Assembly (NCBI RefSeq): GCF_000732535.1
Contig: NZ_APNK01000028.1
Location: forward strand, 1 to 46,580
Direction: 5' to 3'
Length of the DNA: 46,580 bases
Source of the DNA: Salinisphaera hydrothermalis C41B8
Lineage (GTDB): Bacteria; Pseudomonadota; Gammaproteobacteria; Nevskiales; Salinisphaeraceae
The translations under genes were made by a program, and so were the position numbers. Numbering within the stretch: position 1 is the first letter of the stretch; every line of letters begins with the position of its first letter. Below, one piece after another: positions 17,807-26,408 of the stretch. The notes beneath the pieces are model-generated. The model had not been told where the DNA came from, did not search any database, and saw nothing but the letters and a program-made list of their open reading frames with translations.

Positions 17807-18898
17807 CTACATGGATGTCGCCAGGGCCCGGTCTGCCGTGTGCTGCTCGAGCGCCAGTCCCACCAGCCGCGCAACGAGGGCGGGATAGGCGATGCCGGAC
17901 TCGGCCCACAGCTTGGGATACATCGAGATCCGCGTGAACCCGGGCAATGTATTGATTTCGTTGACCACGACATGGTCGTCGGGGGTGACGAAAACATCCA
18001 CCCGCGCCAGACCTCGACAGTCGAGCGCGCGGTAGGTCGCCAACGCCACGCGCCGAACCGCGTCGATGGTGTCGGCATCGAGCTCCGCCGGGATCACCAC
18101 GCGGGCCGTGTCATCGACGTATTTTGTGTCGTAGGCATAGAAGCCGCCCTCGGCGACCACCACTTCGCCCACCGTGCTGGCCTCCGGTTCGGCGTTGCCC
18201 AGCACTGCGCATTCGATCTCGCGTCCGGTCACCGCGGACTCGATCAGCACCTTGTGATCGAACGTGAGGGCGAGATCGACCGCCGCCGCCAGTTCATCCG
18301 CGCTGGCCGCGCGGCTCACGCCGACCGACGAGCCCAGATTGGCCGGTTTGACGAACAGCGGGCTGCCCAGACGCGCGGTCAGCGCGGCATGATCCAGCGG
18401 CAGGTCGGTGGCGGTAACCACCTCGAACGGCGCGATGGCGAGCCCGGCATCCCGGAGCAGGCGCTTGGTGATGTCCTTGTCCATGGCCGCAGCCGAGGCG
18501 AGCACGCCGGCGCCTACACAAGCGATGTTCGCGGCCCGCAGCATTCCCTGGAGCGTGCCGTCCTCGCCGGTCGGGCCGTGCACGATGGGGAAGGCGACAT
18601 CGATCTCGAGCGCTACGCGCCCGGTCTCGGCGTCGATGATCTGGCCGGACTCGCGGCCGGGCACGATCGCCAGCGCGGCGTCACTCGCCTTGAGCGCGAT
18701 GCGTTTCGGGTCGTCCGGGTGATGCACGAAATCGTCCGGATCGGCGGCATGCCAGACGCCGGCCTTGTCGATGCCAATCACCGACACCTCGAAGCGTTCG
18801 CGATCCAGCGCAGCGACGATATTGCGCGCCGATTGCAGCGATACCTCGTGTTCGGCCGAGGCGCCGCCACAGATCACGGCCACTCGCGTTCGGGCCAT
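17807..18898 (-). CDS. ddl: D-alanine--D-alanine ligase
   Basis: 363 residues from the ATG at 18898, chosen because GGAGAAG lies just upstream (it overlaps an alternative ATG at 18910). The enzyme joins two D-alanines with ATP for peptidoglycan precursors. The N-terminal motif VAVICGGASAEHEVSLQSA, the ATP-grasp segment LFVKPANLGSSVGVS, EIECAVLGN, and the C-terminal VVNEINTLPGFT metal/substrate motif are all present. Length and an internal AFPIVHGPTGEDGTLQG block point to the DdlA-type form. It lies outside any division/cell-wall cluster and is divergent from htpG. Confidence 0.9.
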   Translation of the reverse strand: MARTRVAVICGGASAEHEVSLQSARNIVAALDRERFEVSVIGIDKAGVWHAADPDDFVHHPDDPKRIALKASDAALAIVPGRESGQIIDAETGRVALEIDVAFPIVHGPTGEDGTLQGMLRAANIACVGAGVLASAAAMDKDITKRLLRDAGLAIAPFEVVTATDLPLDHAALTARLGSPLFVKPANLGSSVGVSRAASADELAAAVDLALTFDHKVLIESAVTGREIECAVLGNAEPEASTVGEVVVAEGGFYAYDTKYVDDTARVVIPAELDADTIDAVRRVALATYRALDCRGLARVDVFVTPDDHVVVNEINTLPGFTRISMYPKLWAESGIAYPALVARLVGLALEQHTADRALATSM

Positions 18899-18984
18899 CG
18901 TCTTCTCCATTCACAGGGTGGTCGTTTCGAACGCTGCCAAGGATGCCACGAAAGCGCCTCGCGCTCACCGGCGACGCGGCTGCG

Positions 18985-19013
18985 CTTGAAAATCGCCCTG
19001 TCGGGCCGCATTC
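18985..19013 (+). promoter_or_regulatory. Sigma32 (heat-shock) type promoter of htpG
   Basis: CTTGAAA at 18985-18991 matches the sigma32 -35 consensus exactly. After 14 bases CCGCATTC (19006-19013) fits most of the CCCCATnT -10. It lies about 60 bp before the htpG ATG. It supports heat-shock control and argues that the frame upstream of 19072 is not translated. Confidence 0.7.
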
Positions 19014-19071
19014 AAGGCAATCAAGCGGCTCGGCCGCATTGATTTGTCATCCACCATCGATCGAACACGCC

Positions 19072-21021
19072 ATGAGCGACGAGAACACGAACACACAGGG
19101 GGCCGCACAGGCCGGCACCAACGCCGAGAAGCACGGGTTCCAGGCCGAGGTGAAGCAGCTGCTCCAGCTGATGATTCACTCGATGTATTCCAACAAGGAG
19201 GTCTTTGCCCGTGAGCTGATCTCCAACGCCTCGGACGCGCTGGATACGCTGCGCTTCGAAGGCCTGAAGGACGACTCGCTGTTTGAAGGCGACTCTGATC
19301 TGCAGATCTGGATCGAGCAGGACAAGGGCAATCGCACCGTCTCGATCTCGGACAACGGCATCGGCATGACGCGCGACCAGGTCATGGAGCGCATCGGCAC
19401 CATCGCCAAGTCCGGTACCCGCGCGTTTCTCGACTCGCTCTCCGGCGACGAGAAGAAGGACGCCAAGCTCATCGGCCAGTTCGGCGTCGGGTTCTACTCG
19501 GCCTTTATCGTGGCCGATCAGGTCGTCGTCGATACCCGCCGTGGCGGCGAATCAACCGGCGTGCGCTGGATTTCCGACGGCGGCGGTGAATATACGCTGG
19601 AAGAGATCGATAAGCCCCGGCGCGGCACCACCGTCACGCTGCATCTGCGCGAAGACGAGGATGAGTTCCTCGAGCCGTATCGCATGCGGCATCTGGTCAA
19701 GACCTATTCCGACCACATCGCCTTCCCGATCAAGATGCGCGAGCAGCTGTCGGAAGAGGACGAGAAAGAAGGCAAGGAAGCCGGCTGGGAACAGGTCAAC
19801 CGCGGCGCGCCGCTGTGGGCTGAGCCGAAATCGAGTCTGTCCGACGAGGACTACGTCGAGTTCTACAAGCACACGTCCCACGACTTCGAGGACCCGCTGA
19901 CCTGGACCCACAACAAGGTCGAGGGCTCGCAGGAATACACCAACCTGCTTTTCATCCCGAAGCGGGCGCCGTTCGATCTGTTCGATCCGAACGGCAAGGC
20001 GCACGGCGTGAAGCTGTACGTGCAGCGCGTGTTCATCATGGACGACGCCGACAAGCTCATGCCGCGCTATCTGCGCTTCGTGAAGGGCGTGATCGATTCC
20101 AACGATCTGCCGCTCAACGTCTCGCGCGAGATCCTTCAGAACAATCGCTTGCTGGACAAGATCCGCGCCGGTTCGGTGAAGAAGGTGCTAGGCCTGATCG
20201 AGTCCATGGCCAACGACGAGGACGATCCGGAGAAATTCAAGACGTTCTCCAACGAGTTCGGCACGGTGCTCAAGGAAGGCATCGTCGAGGACTACGAGAA
20301 CCAGGCCCGAATCGCCAAGCTCCTGCGCTTCAAGACCACGACCGACGAGACGGCCGATCCCGGCGTGTCGCTCGATGAGTACATCGCACGCATGCAGCCG
20401 GGGCAGGAGAAGATCTACTACATCACCGCCGATACGCTGGCCGAGGCCAAGCACAGCCCGCATCTCGAGATCTTCAAGAAGAAGAACATCGAGGTGCTGC
20501 TGCTGACCGACCGCGTCGACGAGTGGGTGATGGCCCACATGACCGAATACGAGGGCAAGGAATTCTCGTCGGTCGCCAAGGGCGCGCTCGATCTCGGCGA
20601 CGCCGAATCCGAGGAAGAAAAAGAGCAGCAGAAGAAGCTCGAGGAAGAATCCAAGGATCTGGTCGAGCGCATCAAGGAAGCCCTGGGCGAGCGGGTCAAC
20701 GAAGTGCGGGTCACGCATCGTCTGACCGATTCGCCGGCCTGCCTCGTGGCCGACGAGCACGGCATGTCGGCGCATCTGGAGCGCATCCTCAAGGAAGCCG
20801 GCCAGGCCATGCCCAACTCGGCGCCGCATCTGGAGATCAACCCGACTCATCCGCTGGTGGAGAAGTTGGCCAGCGAGCAGGGCGAGGACGAGTTCAACTC
20901 GTTCTCCCAGATGCTGTTCGAGCAGGCCGTGCTGGCCGAAGGTGGCGAACTGGAGGATCCGGCATCGTTCGTGCGACGCATGAACCAGATGCTGCTGGCC
21001 GTCTCTCGCGGAGCGGCGTAG
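19072..21021 (+). CDS. htpG: Molecular chaperone HtpG (bacterial Hsp90)
   Basis: 649 residues from the ATG at 19072. The frame is open back to 18943, but that part contains the promoter. The GHKL ATPase domain is clear: ELISNASDALD, DNGIGMT and GQFGVGFYSAF. The middle domain has the Hsp90 block LPLNVSREILQNN, and the C-terminal dimerisation domain ends without the eukaryotic MEEVD. A charged stretch (ESEEEKEQQKKLEEESKD) sits before the C-terminal domain. It acts as an ATP-dependent cytoplasmic chaperone. A short GC hairpin (21031-21056) without a U-run follows, so transcription may run into the next gene. Confidence 0.95.
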   Translation: MSDENTNTQGAAQAGTNAEKHGFQAEVKQLLQLMIHSMYSNKEVFARELISNASDALDTLRFEGLKDDSLFEGDSDLQIWIEQDKGNRTVSISDNGIGMTRDQVMERIGTIAKSGTRAFLDSLSGDEKKDAKLIGQFGVGFYSAFIVADQVVVDTRRGGESTGVRWISDGGGEYTLEEIDKPRRGTTVTLHLREDEDEFLEPYRMRHLVKTYSDHIAFPIKMREQLSEEDEKEGKEAGWEQVNRGAPLWAEPKSSLSDEDYVEFYKHTSHDFEDPLTWTHNKVEGSQEYTNLLFIPKRAPFDLFDPNGKAHGVKLYVQRVFIMDDADKLMPRYLRFVKGVIDSNDLPLNVSREILQNNRLLDKIRAGSVKKVLGLIESMANDEDDPEKFKTFSNEFGTVLKEGIVEDYENQARIAKLLRFKTTTDETADPGVSLDEYIARMQPGQEKIYYITADTLAEAKHSPHLEIFKKKNIEVLLLTDRVDEWVMAHMTEYEGKEFSSVAKGALDLGDAESEEEKEQQKKLEEESKDLVERIKEALGERVNEVRVTHRLTDSPACLVADEHGMSAHLERILKEAGQAMPNSAPHLEINPTHPLVEKLASEQGEDEFNSFSQMLFEQAVLAEGGELEDPASFVRRMNQMLLAVSRGAA

Positions 21022-21092
21022 CGTGGTCCCGGGGCCGGCGCCCGGCCGTCGGCCCCATTGCCATGCGGCAAGAACGAACAAGGAGAACACGC

Positions 21093-21695
21093 ATGAATCT
21101 GGATCGACTGAAAAAAACGGCCCCCTGGGCGCTGGCGTTGATGATCGCGACGGCGACTCCGGCGGCGTTCGCCGAGCAGCAGCATCACGAGAGCGTCAGC
21201 ATCGGCAGCACCACGCTGCAGCTCGGGACCAATCAGACGGCGGCGCTCGGCGAAGCCCGATCTGTATTCAACGTATCTCCCGGTAGCCGCAACGGCGAGT
21301 ATTTCCTGTATCCCAAAGCGGTCCCGCTGGGCAAGAACGGCGAATCGAAACAGCCGGACGCGGTCGGTTCGATCACCTTCGCCAACGGACGTCTGGTGCG
21401 CGTGACGCGCAATCTGGGCTCTTTCCGCAGTGCCGATGGACAGGCTGCGATCCAGAACATGATCCAAGCCTTCTCCGATGCACCGAGCCAGGGACAGCGC
21501 CCGGCCGTGCATACCGACTCCAGCATGTCCGGTGATGCCAGCACCACGCGGGTCTATTTCAGCTACCCGGACCGCGTGATCCAGGTCCTGGTATTCCAGC
21601 CGGCCGATACGTCGGAACTGGCCACGGTGGACATTACCGAGCAGTACGCGCTGTCGGGTAACCCGGCGCCGAATAACCAGACCATGTCGCAATAA
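21093..21695 (+). CDS. Exported protein of unknown function downstream of htpG
   Basis: 200 residues from the ATG at 21093, which has AGGAGA eight bases upstream. It begins with a textbook Sec signal peptide (n-region MNLDRLKK, hydrophobic core, cleavage near AFA). The mature protein of about 173 residues is soluble, beta-rich in appearance, and has a repeated Gly/Ser/Asn content but no cysteine. Blocks such as GSITFANGRLVRVTRNLGSF and VIQVLVFQPADTSELATVDI recall small periplasmic lipoprotein-like folds, without a family I can name. It sits 71 bp after htpG and ends at a strong terminator, so it may be partly heat-shock driven. Envelope stress is only a guess. Confidence 0.65.
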   Translation: MNLDRLKKTAPWALALMIATATPAAFAEQQHHESVSIGSTTLQLGTNQTAALGEARSVFNVSPGSRNGEYFLYPKAVPLGKNGESKQPDAVGSITFANGRLVRVTRNLGSFRSADGQAAIQNMIQAFSDAPSQGQRPAVHTDSSMSGDASTTRVYFSYPDRVIQVLVFQPADTSELATVDITEQYALSGNPAPNNQTMSQ

Positions 21696-21720
21696 GAGCT
21701 TCGAGCCGCGCGACGATCGA

Positions 21721-21756
21721 CCGTCGGCCCGCTGACTGTGGGTCGGCGGTTTTTTT
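21721..21756 (+). terminator. Rho-independent terminator after the exported-protein gene
   Basis: CCGTCGGCCC (21721-21730) pairs fully with GGGTCGGCGG (21740-21749), counting two G-U pairs, around a nine-base loop, and is followed by seven T. It lies 25 bases after the stop codon. Confidence 0.85.
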
Positions 21757-22160
21757 GGTTCATCGCAGGTTAGCGGGGGCCATGATTCCGGCGAGTCCCG
21801 GGGGTTCAGGCATGGGTAGATCCGACTAAGCGATGCACTGGGTCAGCACCGCCGACCTCGCACTCGAACAGTCTAGCCTGCGGGTCTTGGCCGGCCTCTG
21901 GTTTCGCGCTGCAGCGCGAGTCACTTCTCTTGCTTGCTCGGCAGATGTAACCAAGAGAAGAGCACCCGGCACGGCGCCGGCTTCGCCGGTTCACGGAGAG
22001 GCGCGGTGCCGGCGGGATGCGCCCACCTAGTCGATGACAATGGCGCATCGCTTTGGCGATGCTCAAACAGGCTGGCCGCACCGGCGCTGTGCGAGGACAC
22101 CCGCCGACACCACGCCTCGCCGTCGCCGCACAACGGGACTGGAATACAGACGCGGCGCAT

Positions 22161-22447
22161 TAGGGCGTGTTGAGGTTTCGTGCGAGCGCCGCGTTGGCGT
22201 CCGCAAATCGTGACCGGCAAGGCGCGAGTCGCCGCGTCGTGGCGTGCCACGACCCAGACTCGCAACGCCGCCGGGCGGCCCTGGTTAATTTTTTATGGGC
22301 GGCCCAACCCGAAGGGACAAGCGCTGTTTTGCGGCAATCCAGCGTTGTTGCTCTCTCGCGTAGGCCCACTACGCCGCGTTCGCTACGCCTCGTCTTGCCG
22401 CAAAACAGCGCTTGGCGCGGACTCGGACGAAACCTCAACACGCCCTA
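22161..22447 (+). repeat. 287-bp MITE-like repeat element, copy 1
   Basis: The ends are perfect 21-bp inverted repeats: TAGGGCGTGTTGAGGTTTCG plus T at 22161-22181 and its inverse at 22427-22447. A second perfect inverted repeat of 20 bp (22318-22337 and 22395-22414, arm caagcgctgttttgcggcaa) encloses 57 bases that include the small hairpin GCGTAG-gccca-CTACGC. A second copy in the same orientation is at 38336-38637. No transposase frame lies inside, so it resembles a non-autonomous element moved by an absent enzyme. It sits about 200 bp downstream of coaD's stop. Confidence 0.8.
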
Positions 22448-22611
22448 TGGCTTGGCGCATTCCGTGAACCGTGGCACCGCAGTCCACCTAACCATCCAGC
22501 CGAGACTATGATCCGGTTTTGCATCGGCCCCGCTAATATGCGAAGAGCCTTTTCTTTTGCCCGACGCCGGCAGCATTCAGCGCCCCGGTGCGCCGGTTCC
22601 TCGCATCGTAT

Positions 22612-22628
22612 CCGCCGTAGAACGGCGG
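22612..22628 (-). terminator. Possible terminator hairpin after coaD
   Basis: CCGCCG-tagaa-CGGCGG lies 17 bases past the coaD stop. The stem is GC-only and short, and there is no U-run, so it would be at best a weak or factor-dependent end for the long minus-strand run. Confidence 0.3.
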
Positions 22629-22644
22629 TGGCGGGCAGCGGCGG

Positions 22645-23139
22645 TCAGCCGCTGGTTTTCTCGTGAAGGCGCTTGGCGACCACTTCGGGCACCAGCCCGG
22701 TAATTCGGCCGTCTAGGAAAGCGATCTCGCGCACGAGCGTCGACGAGATGTGCGCATATTCGGGTGAGGGCGCCAGCAGCACGGTCTCGATTTCCGGCGC
22801 CAGATGTCGGTTCATCACCGCCATCTGTTTTTCGTATTCGTAGTCGCCTACACCGCGCACGCCGCGCACCAGCACGGCGACCCCATGTTTGCGTGCGAAA
22901 TCCACAATCAGGCCTTGCGCCGACATCACCGTGACGTTGTCCACGTCGGCCAGCGCCAGCTGGGCCAGCTCGACCCGTTCGGCATGGTCGAAGATCGATT
23001 TCTTCGAGGAATTGCTGGCCACCGCCACGATCAGTTCGCTGAACATGCCGGCCGCGCGGCGGATCACGTCGGCATGGCCGTTGGTGATGGGGTCGAACGT
23101 GCCGGTATAGGCCGCGCGTACGTGTTTTGCCTCGCTCAT
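22645..23139 (-). CDS. coaD: Phosphopantetheine adenylyltransferase
   Basis: 164 residues from the ATG at 23139, which overlaps the rsmD stop (ATGA). The nucleotidyltransferase motif TGTFDPITNGH (12-22) and the second motif ISSTLVRE near the C-terminus are intact. It adenylates 4'-phosphopantetheine to dephospho-CoA, the fourth step of coenzyme A synthesis. The coupling with rsmD is a common bacterial arrangement. The in-frame extension upstream of 23139 lies inside rsmD and is not needed. Confidence 0.95.
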   Translation of the reverse strand: MSEAKHVRAAYTGTFDPITNGHADVIRRAAGMFSELIVAVASNSSKKSIFDHAERVELAQLALADVDNVTVMSAQGLIVDFARKHGVAVLVRGVRGVGDYEYEKQMAVMNRHLAPEIETVLLAPSPEYAHISSTLVREIAFLDGRITGLVPEVVAKRLHEKTSG

Positions 23140-23771
23140 GACGCGCCATGGTCGCCCGCGGGGCGAACGCGCGCAAGACAATACCCCACACCGGCCGAGC
23201 GCGACTGGCGCAGAATCTGATAGCGGGCGGCCAACTGTTCGCCGATCGCGGCTTCGTCATACGCCGGATATTCCACGTAGACGCGCGATTGGGGGTGGAC
23301 CAAGTCGTCGATCCCGGCCAGCGCGGCGGCGTGCAGATTCGCGTCGAAGGGCGGGTCGACGAACACGATATCGGCACGCTCGCCGGCCAGGTGGCGGGCC
23401 GGCTGGGTGCCGTCGGCGATCAGCACCCGGCCGCGATCGGTCGCGCCCAGCGTAGCCAGCGCGGCGTCGATCGCCGCGGCAGCGCGACGATCGCGTTCGA
23501 TGAATACGGCATGGGCCGCGCCGCGCGACAACGCTTCGATGCCCAGTGCCCCGGTGCCGGCGAACAAGTCGACACAGCGTGCCCCGGCGAGCATCGGGGT
23601 CAGCCAGTTGAACAGCGTTTCGCGGACCCGGTTGGGTGTCGGGCGCAGGCCGGGGCGGTCGGCGACCGGTAGCACGCGGCTGCGCCACTCGCCGCCGATC
23701 ACGCGGAGATGATGTTCGCGTTCGTGACGGGCCGGGCGCTTGCCCCGTCGTTTAGGTTGCCGACCAGCCAT
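23136..23771 (-). CDS. rsmD: 16S rRNA (guanine(966)-N2)-methyltransferase RsmD
   Basis: 211 residues from the ATG at 23771; the longer frame to 23939 would run into tldD. The SAM-binding motif DLFAGTGALGIEALSRG and the catalytic FVDPPFD motif are clear. The basic N-terminus with HLRVIGGEWRSR is the family's RNA-contact region. It methylates G966 of 16S rRNA on the assembling 30S subunit. The stop overlaps the coaD start by 4 bp, and tldD ends 13 bp upstream of its ATG. Confidence 0.92.
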   Translation of the reverse strand: MAGRQPKRRGKRPARHEREHHLRVIGGEWRSRVLPVADRPGLRPTPNRVRETLFNWLTPMLAGARCVDLFAGTGALGIEALSRGAAHAVFIERDRRAAAAIDAALATLGATDRGRVLIADGTQPARHLAGERADIVFVDPPFDANLHAAALAGIDDLVHPQSRVYVEYPAYDEAAIGEQLAARYQILRQSRSAGVGYCLARVRPAGDHGAS

Positions 23772-23784
23772 GGCGAAGCGGCGC

Positions 23785-25239
23785 TCAGGCGCCTTCGGTG
23801 CCGCCGACGGTGATCGAATCCACCTTGAGCGTCGGCTGGCCCACGCCCACCGGTACGCTCTGGCCGTTCTTGCCGCAGACCCCGACACCGGTATCCAGCG
23901 CCCAGTCGTTACCGACCATGGAGACCCGCCCGAGCACATCCGGGCCGTTGCCGATCAGGGTGGCGCCCTTGATCGGCGCGCCGAGCTTGCCGTTTTCGAT
24001 CCGATAGGCCTCGTCGCAGGAGAACACGAAGTTGCCGGACGTGATATCCACCGAACCGCCGGAGAAATGCGCGGCATAGATGCCGGACTCGACCGAGGCG
24101 ATAATGTCGGCCGGGTCGGACTCGCCGCCGCGCATGTAGGTGTTGGTCATGCGCGGCATCACGGTGTGCGCATAGGATTCGCGGCGTGCGTTGCCGGTGG
24201 GCGCGACACCCATCAGCCGGGCATTGTGCTTGTCCTGCATATAACCGACCAGTACGCCGTTTTCAATCAGTGTGTTGACGGCTGCGGGGGAGCCTTCGTC
24301 GTCGATCGCGAGCGAACCGCGCCGGCCTTCGAGCGTGCCGTCGTCGACCACCGTGCACAGTTCGGAGGCGACTTTCTGGCCGATCTTGCCGGAATAATTC
24401 GAGGCGTCGCGACGATTGAAGTCGCCTTCCAGCCCGTGGCCGACCGCTTCGTGCAACAACACGCCCGACCAGCCGGCACTCATCACCACTGGCATGGCGC
24501 CGGCCGGCGCGGCTTCGGCCTTGAGCCGGACCAGCGCGCGACGGACGGCTTCTCGGGCGTATTCGGCCACGACGTCGTCCGGGCCGGTGAAGATGTCGTA
24601 GCCCAGCCGCCCGCCGCCGCCGGCCGTGGCCGACTCGCGTACGCCGTTTTCCTCGACCTGTACTGAAACATTAAATCGAACCATCGGGCGGATGTCGCCG
24701 GCCAGGGTGCCGTCGGAGGCCGCGACCAGCATGGTGTCGGACGAGCCGGCCAGCGACACCGTCACGCGCACCACGCGAGGGTCGGTTTCGCGCGCGATTT
24801 TGTCGGCATGATGCAGCAGGGCGACCTTCGCCTCGGCCTCGAGCGTAGCTGCGGGGTCGATCGGCTGGTAGCGCACGGCCGGCCCGTTGTCGCGCCGCGT
24901 GAGGGCGTTCATGCGTGCGCTCTTGCCGTCGCGGGCGATCGCGGCGGCGGACTTCGAGGCCTGGGCCAGCGCCGGAAACGCGAGCTCGTCGGCATAGGCG
25001 AAGCCGGTCTGCTCGCCGGCCAGCGCGCGAACCCCCACGCCCTGCGCGGTCGAGGCGCCTGCGCTGCGGACCACGCTGTCCTCCAGCATCCAGCTTTCGC
25101 TCTTCAGAATCTGGAAATACAGATCGGCATAGTCCACACCCGGCACCATGAGGCCCGACAGCGTGGTTTCGAGTTGATGCGCGTCGATATTGGCGCGCCC
25201 GAGCAGGGCGTCGCGGGCGAGATCGAGAGTATTTTGCAT
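23785..25239 (-). CDS. tldD: Metalloprotease TldD
   Basis: 484 residues, the normal TldD size. It contains HEAVGHG starting at H263, whose HExxxH provides two zinc ligands and the catalytic Glu; glycine-rich segments follow (ISG-like GGSVDITSGNFVFSC). TldD works with TldE in a heterodimeric protease that trims unfolded peptides, matures microcin B17-type peptides and degrades the CcdA antitoxin. No tldE/pmbA is in the window. The start ATG at 25239 has a modest GAGCCC site. It belongs to a common gammaproteobacterial neighbourhood (yhdP-nit-tldD), here with an oxidoreductase inserted between nit and tldD. Confidence 0.92.
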   Translation of the reverse strand: MQNTLDLARDALLGRANIDAHQLETTLSGLMVPGVDYADLYFQILKSESWMLEDSVVRSAGASTAQGVGVRALAGEQTGFAYADELAFPALAQASKSAAAIARDGKSARMNALTRRDNGPAVRYQPIDPAATLEAEAKVALLHHADKIARETDPRVVRVTVSLAGSSDTMLVAASDGTLAGDIRPMVRFNVSVQVEENGVRESATAGGGGRLGYDIFTGPDDVVAEYAREAVRRALVRLKAEAAPAGAMPVVMSAGWSGVLLHEAVGHGLEGDFNRRDASNYSGKIGQKVASELCTVVDDGTLEGRRGSLAIDDEGSPAAVNTLIENGVLVGYMQDKHNARLMGVAPTGNARRESYAHTVMPRMTNTYMRGGESDPADIIASVESGIYAAHFSGGSVDITSGNFVFSCDEAYRIENGKLGAPIKGATLIGNGPDVLGRVSMVGNDWALDTGVGVCGKNGQSVPVGVGQPTLKVDSITVGGTEGA

Positions 25240-25404
25240 GGGCTCAGATTAACAGCAGGCTGCTCTATGTATGAGGCCTGGGCCGCGTTTTTTTCGAGGT
25301 ATGCGCGTTCACGGGTCGAGCATCGTGTCGCGTTCGTCTCGACCACCAGGGGCCTGGTGAACGACGCGTCGTGCGTCGCCGTCCACCGGGCCACTCGCCG
25401 CGGG

Positions 25405-26379
25405 TTACGGCAACAGAATCGTCGACCCGGTGGTCTTGCGATCGGCGATCGCCTGTTGTGCGGCGCCGGCATCGGCCAGGTCGTAGCGCTGGCCGATATG
25501 CACCTTCACATCGCCCGACTCGAGCACGGCAAACAGATCGGCGCACATCATCTCGAAACGCTCGGGCGTATCGGCATAGCCGCCCAGGCTCGGACGGGTG
25601 ACGAACAACGAACCGCCGCGGTTGAGCTCGACCAGGTTGACGCCCTCGACCGGCCCCGAGGCATTGCCGAACGACACCATCAGGCCGCGTTTGCGCAGAC
25701 ACTTGAGCGAATCGTGCCAGGTGTCGCGGCCGACCGAGTCGTAGACCACCGGCACACCGGCGCCGTCGGTGAGTTCCATGACACGCTCGGGGACCGATTC
25801 GCGAGTGTAGTCGATCGTCATCCAGGCGCCGTTGGCCTTGGCGATGTCGGCTTTTTCGTCGGACGATACGGTGCCGATCACATGCGCACCGAGCGCACGC
25901 GCCCACTGGCAGGCGATGGTGCCCACGCCGCCGGCGGCGGCATGAAACAGGATAGTGTCGTCTTCGGCGATAGCGTACGTCTGGCGCAGCAGATACTGCA
26001 CGGTCAGGCCCTTGAGCAGCGAGGCCGCGGCCGTCTCGAAATCGATCGCCTCGGGTAGTGCGACGACATGATCGGCCGATAACGTGATTGCATCCGCATA
26101 GGCGCCCTTGGGGCCCAGTACATAAGCCACGCGATCGCCCACGGCGAACTCCTCGACGCCATCCCCTACGGCATCGATCACGCCGGCGCCTTCGGTCCCC
26201 ATCGCGCTCGGCAGGTCCGCCGGATACAGCCCGGTGCGGAAATAGATGTCGATGAAGTTCACGCCGATCGCGTGATTGGTGACGCGCACTTCGCCCGGCC
26301 CCGGATCGCGAATCTCGGTGTCGACGAGTTCGAGGACGTCGGGCCCGCCGGTTTGCTGAAACTGGATCTGTCGTGCCAT
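25405..26379 (-). CDS. NADPH:quinone oxidoreductase (QOR-type, zinc-independent MDR)
   Basis: 324 residues from the ATG at 26379, which has AAGGAG seven bases upstream; the frame is open far beyond, but that is a shadow of the nit gene. It matches quinone reductase 1: GVNFIDIYFRTGLYP near residue 39, AMGTEGAGV, the nucleotide-binding turn AAAGGVG and YDSVGRDTW. The cysteine/zinc ligands of alcohol dehydrogenases are absent. It probably reduces quinones or enals with NADPH in the cytoplasm. It lies 29 bp after nit and about 165 bp before tldD, where a CACCAGG-gg-CCTGGTG palindrome (25344-25359) is seen. Confidence 0.88.
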   Translation of the reverse strand: MARQIQFQQTGGPDVLELVDTEIRDPGPGEVRVTNHAIGVNFIDIYFRTGLYPADLPSAMGTEGAGVIDAVGDGVEEFAVGDRVAYVLGPKGAYADAITLSADHVVALPEAIDFETAAASLLKGLTVQYLLRQTYAIAEDDTILFHAAAGGVGTIACQWARALGAHVIGTVSSDEKADIAKANGAWMTIDYTRESVPERVMELTDGAGVPVVYDSVGRDTWHDSLKCLRKRGLMVSFGNASGPVEGVNLVELNRGGSLFVTRPSLGGYADTPERFEMMCADLFAVLESGDVKVHIGQRYDLADAGAAQQAIADRKTTGSTILLP

Positions 26380-26408
26380 GAAAGGCTCCTTGAAGGAATG
26401 GGCCGGGG

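Larger units (their letters stand above)
21757..22644. other. Gene-free stretch holding a repeat element and hairpins
   Basis: About 890 bp between the terminator and coaD. It contains the ~287-bp repeat copy 1 (22161-22447) and small hairpins such as GCATCGC-tttg-GCGATGC near 22040-22060. On the minus strand, a frame ends in FSWLHLPSKQEK before 21921; I regard this as repeat-derived. I see no gene with protein-like content. Confidence 0.6.

Noticed and set aside
18943-19071. N-terminal extension of htpG
   Set aside because: It contains the sigma32-like promoter, has no Hsp90 similarity, and the ATG at 19072 gives the normal HtpG N-terminus.
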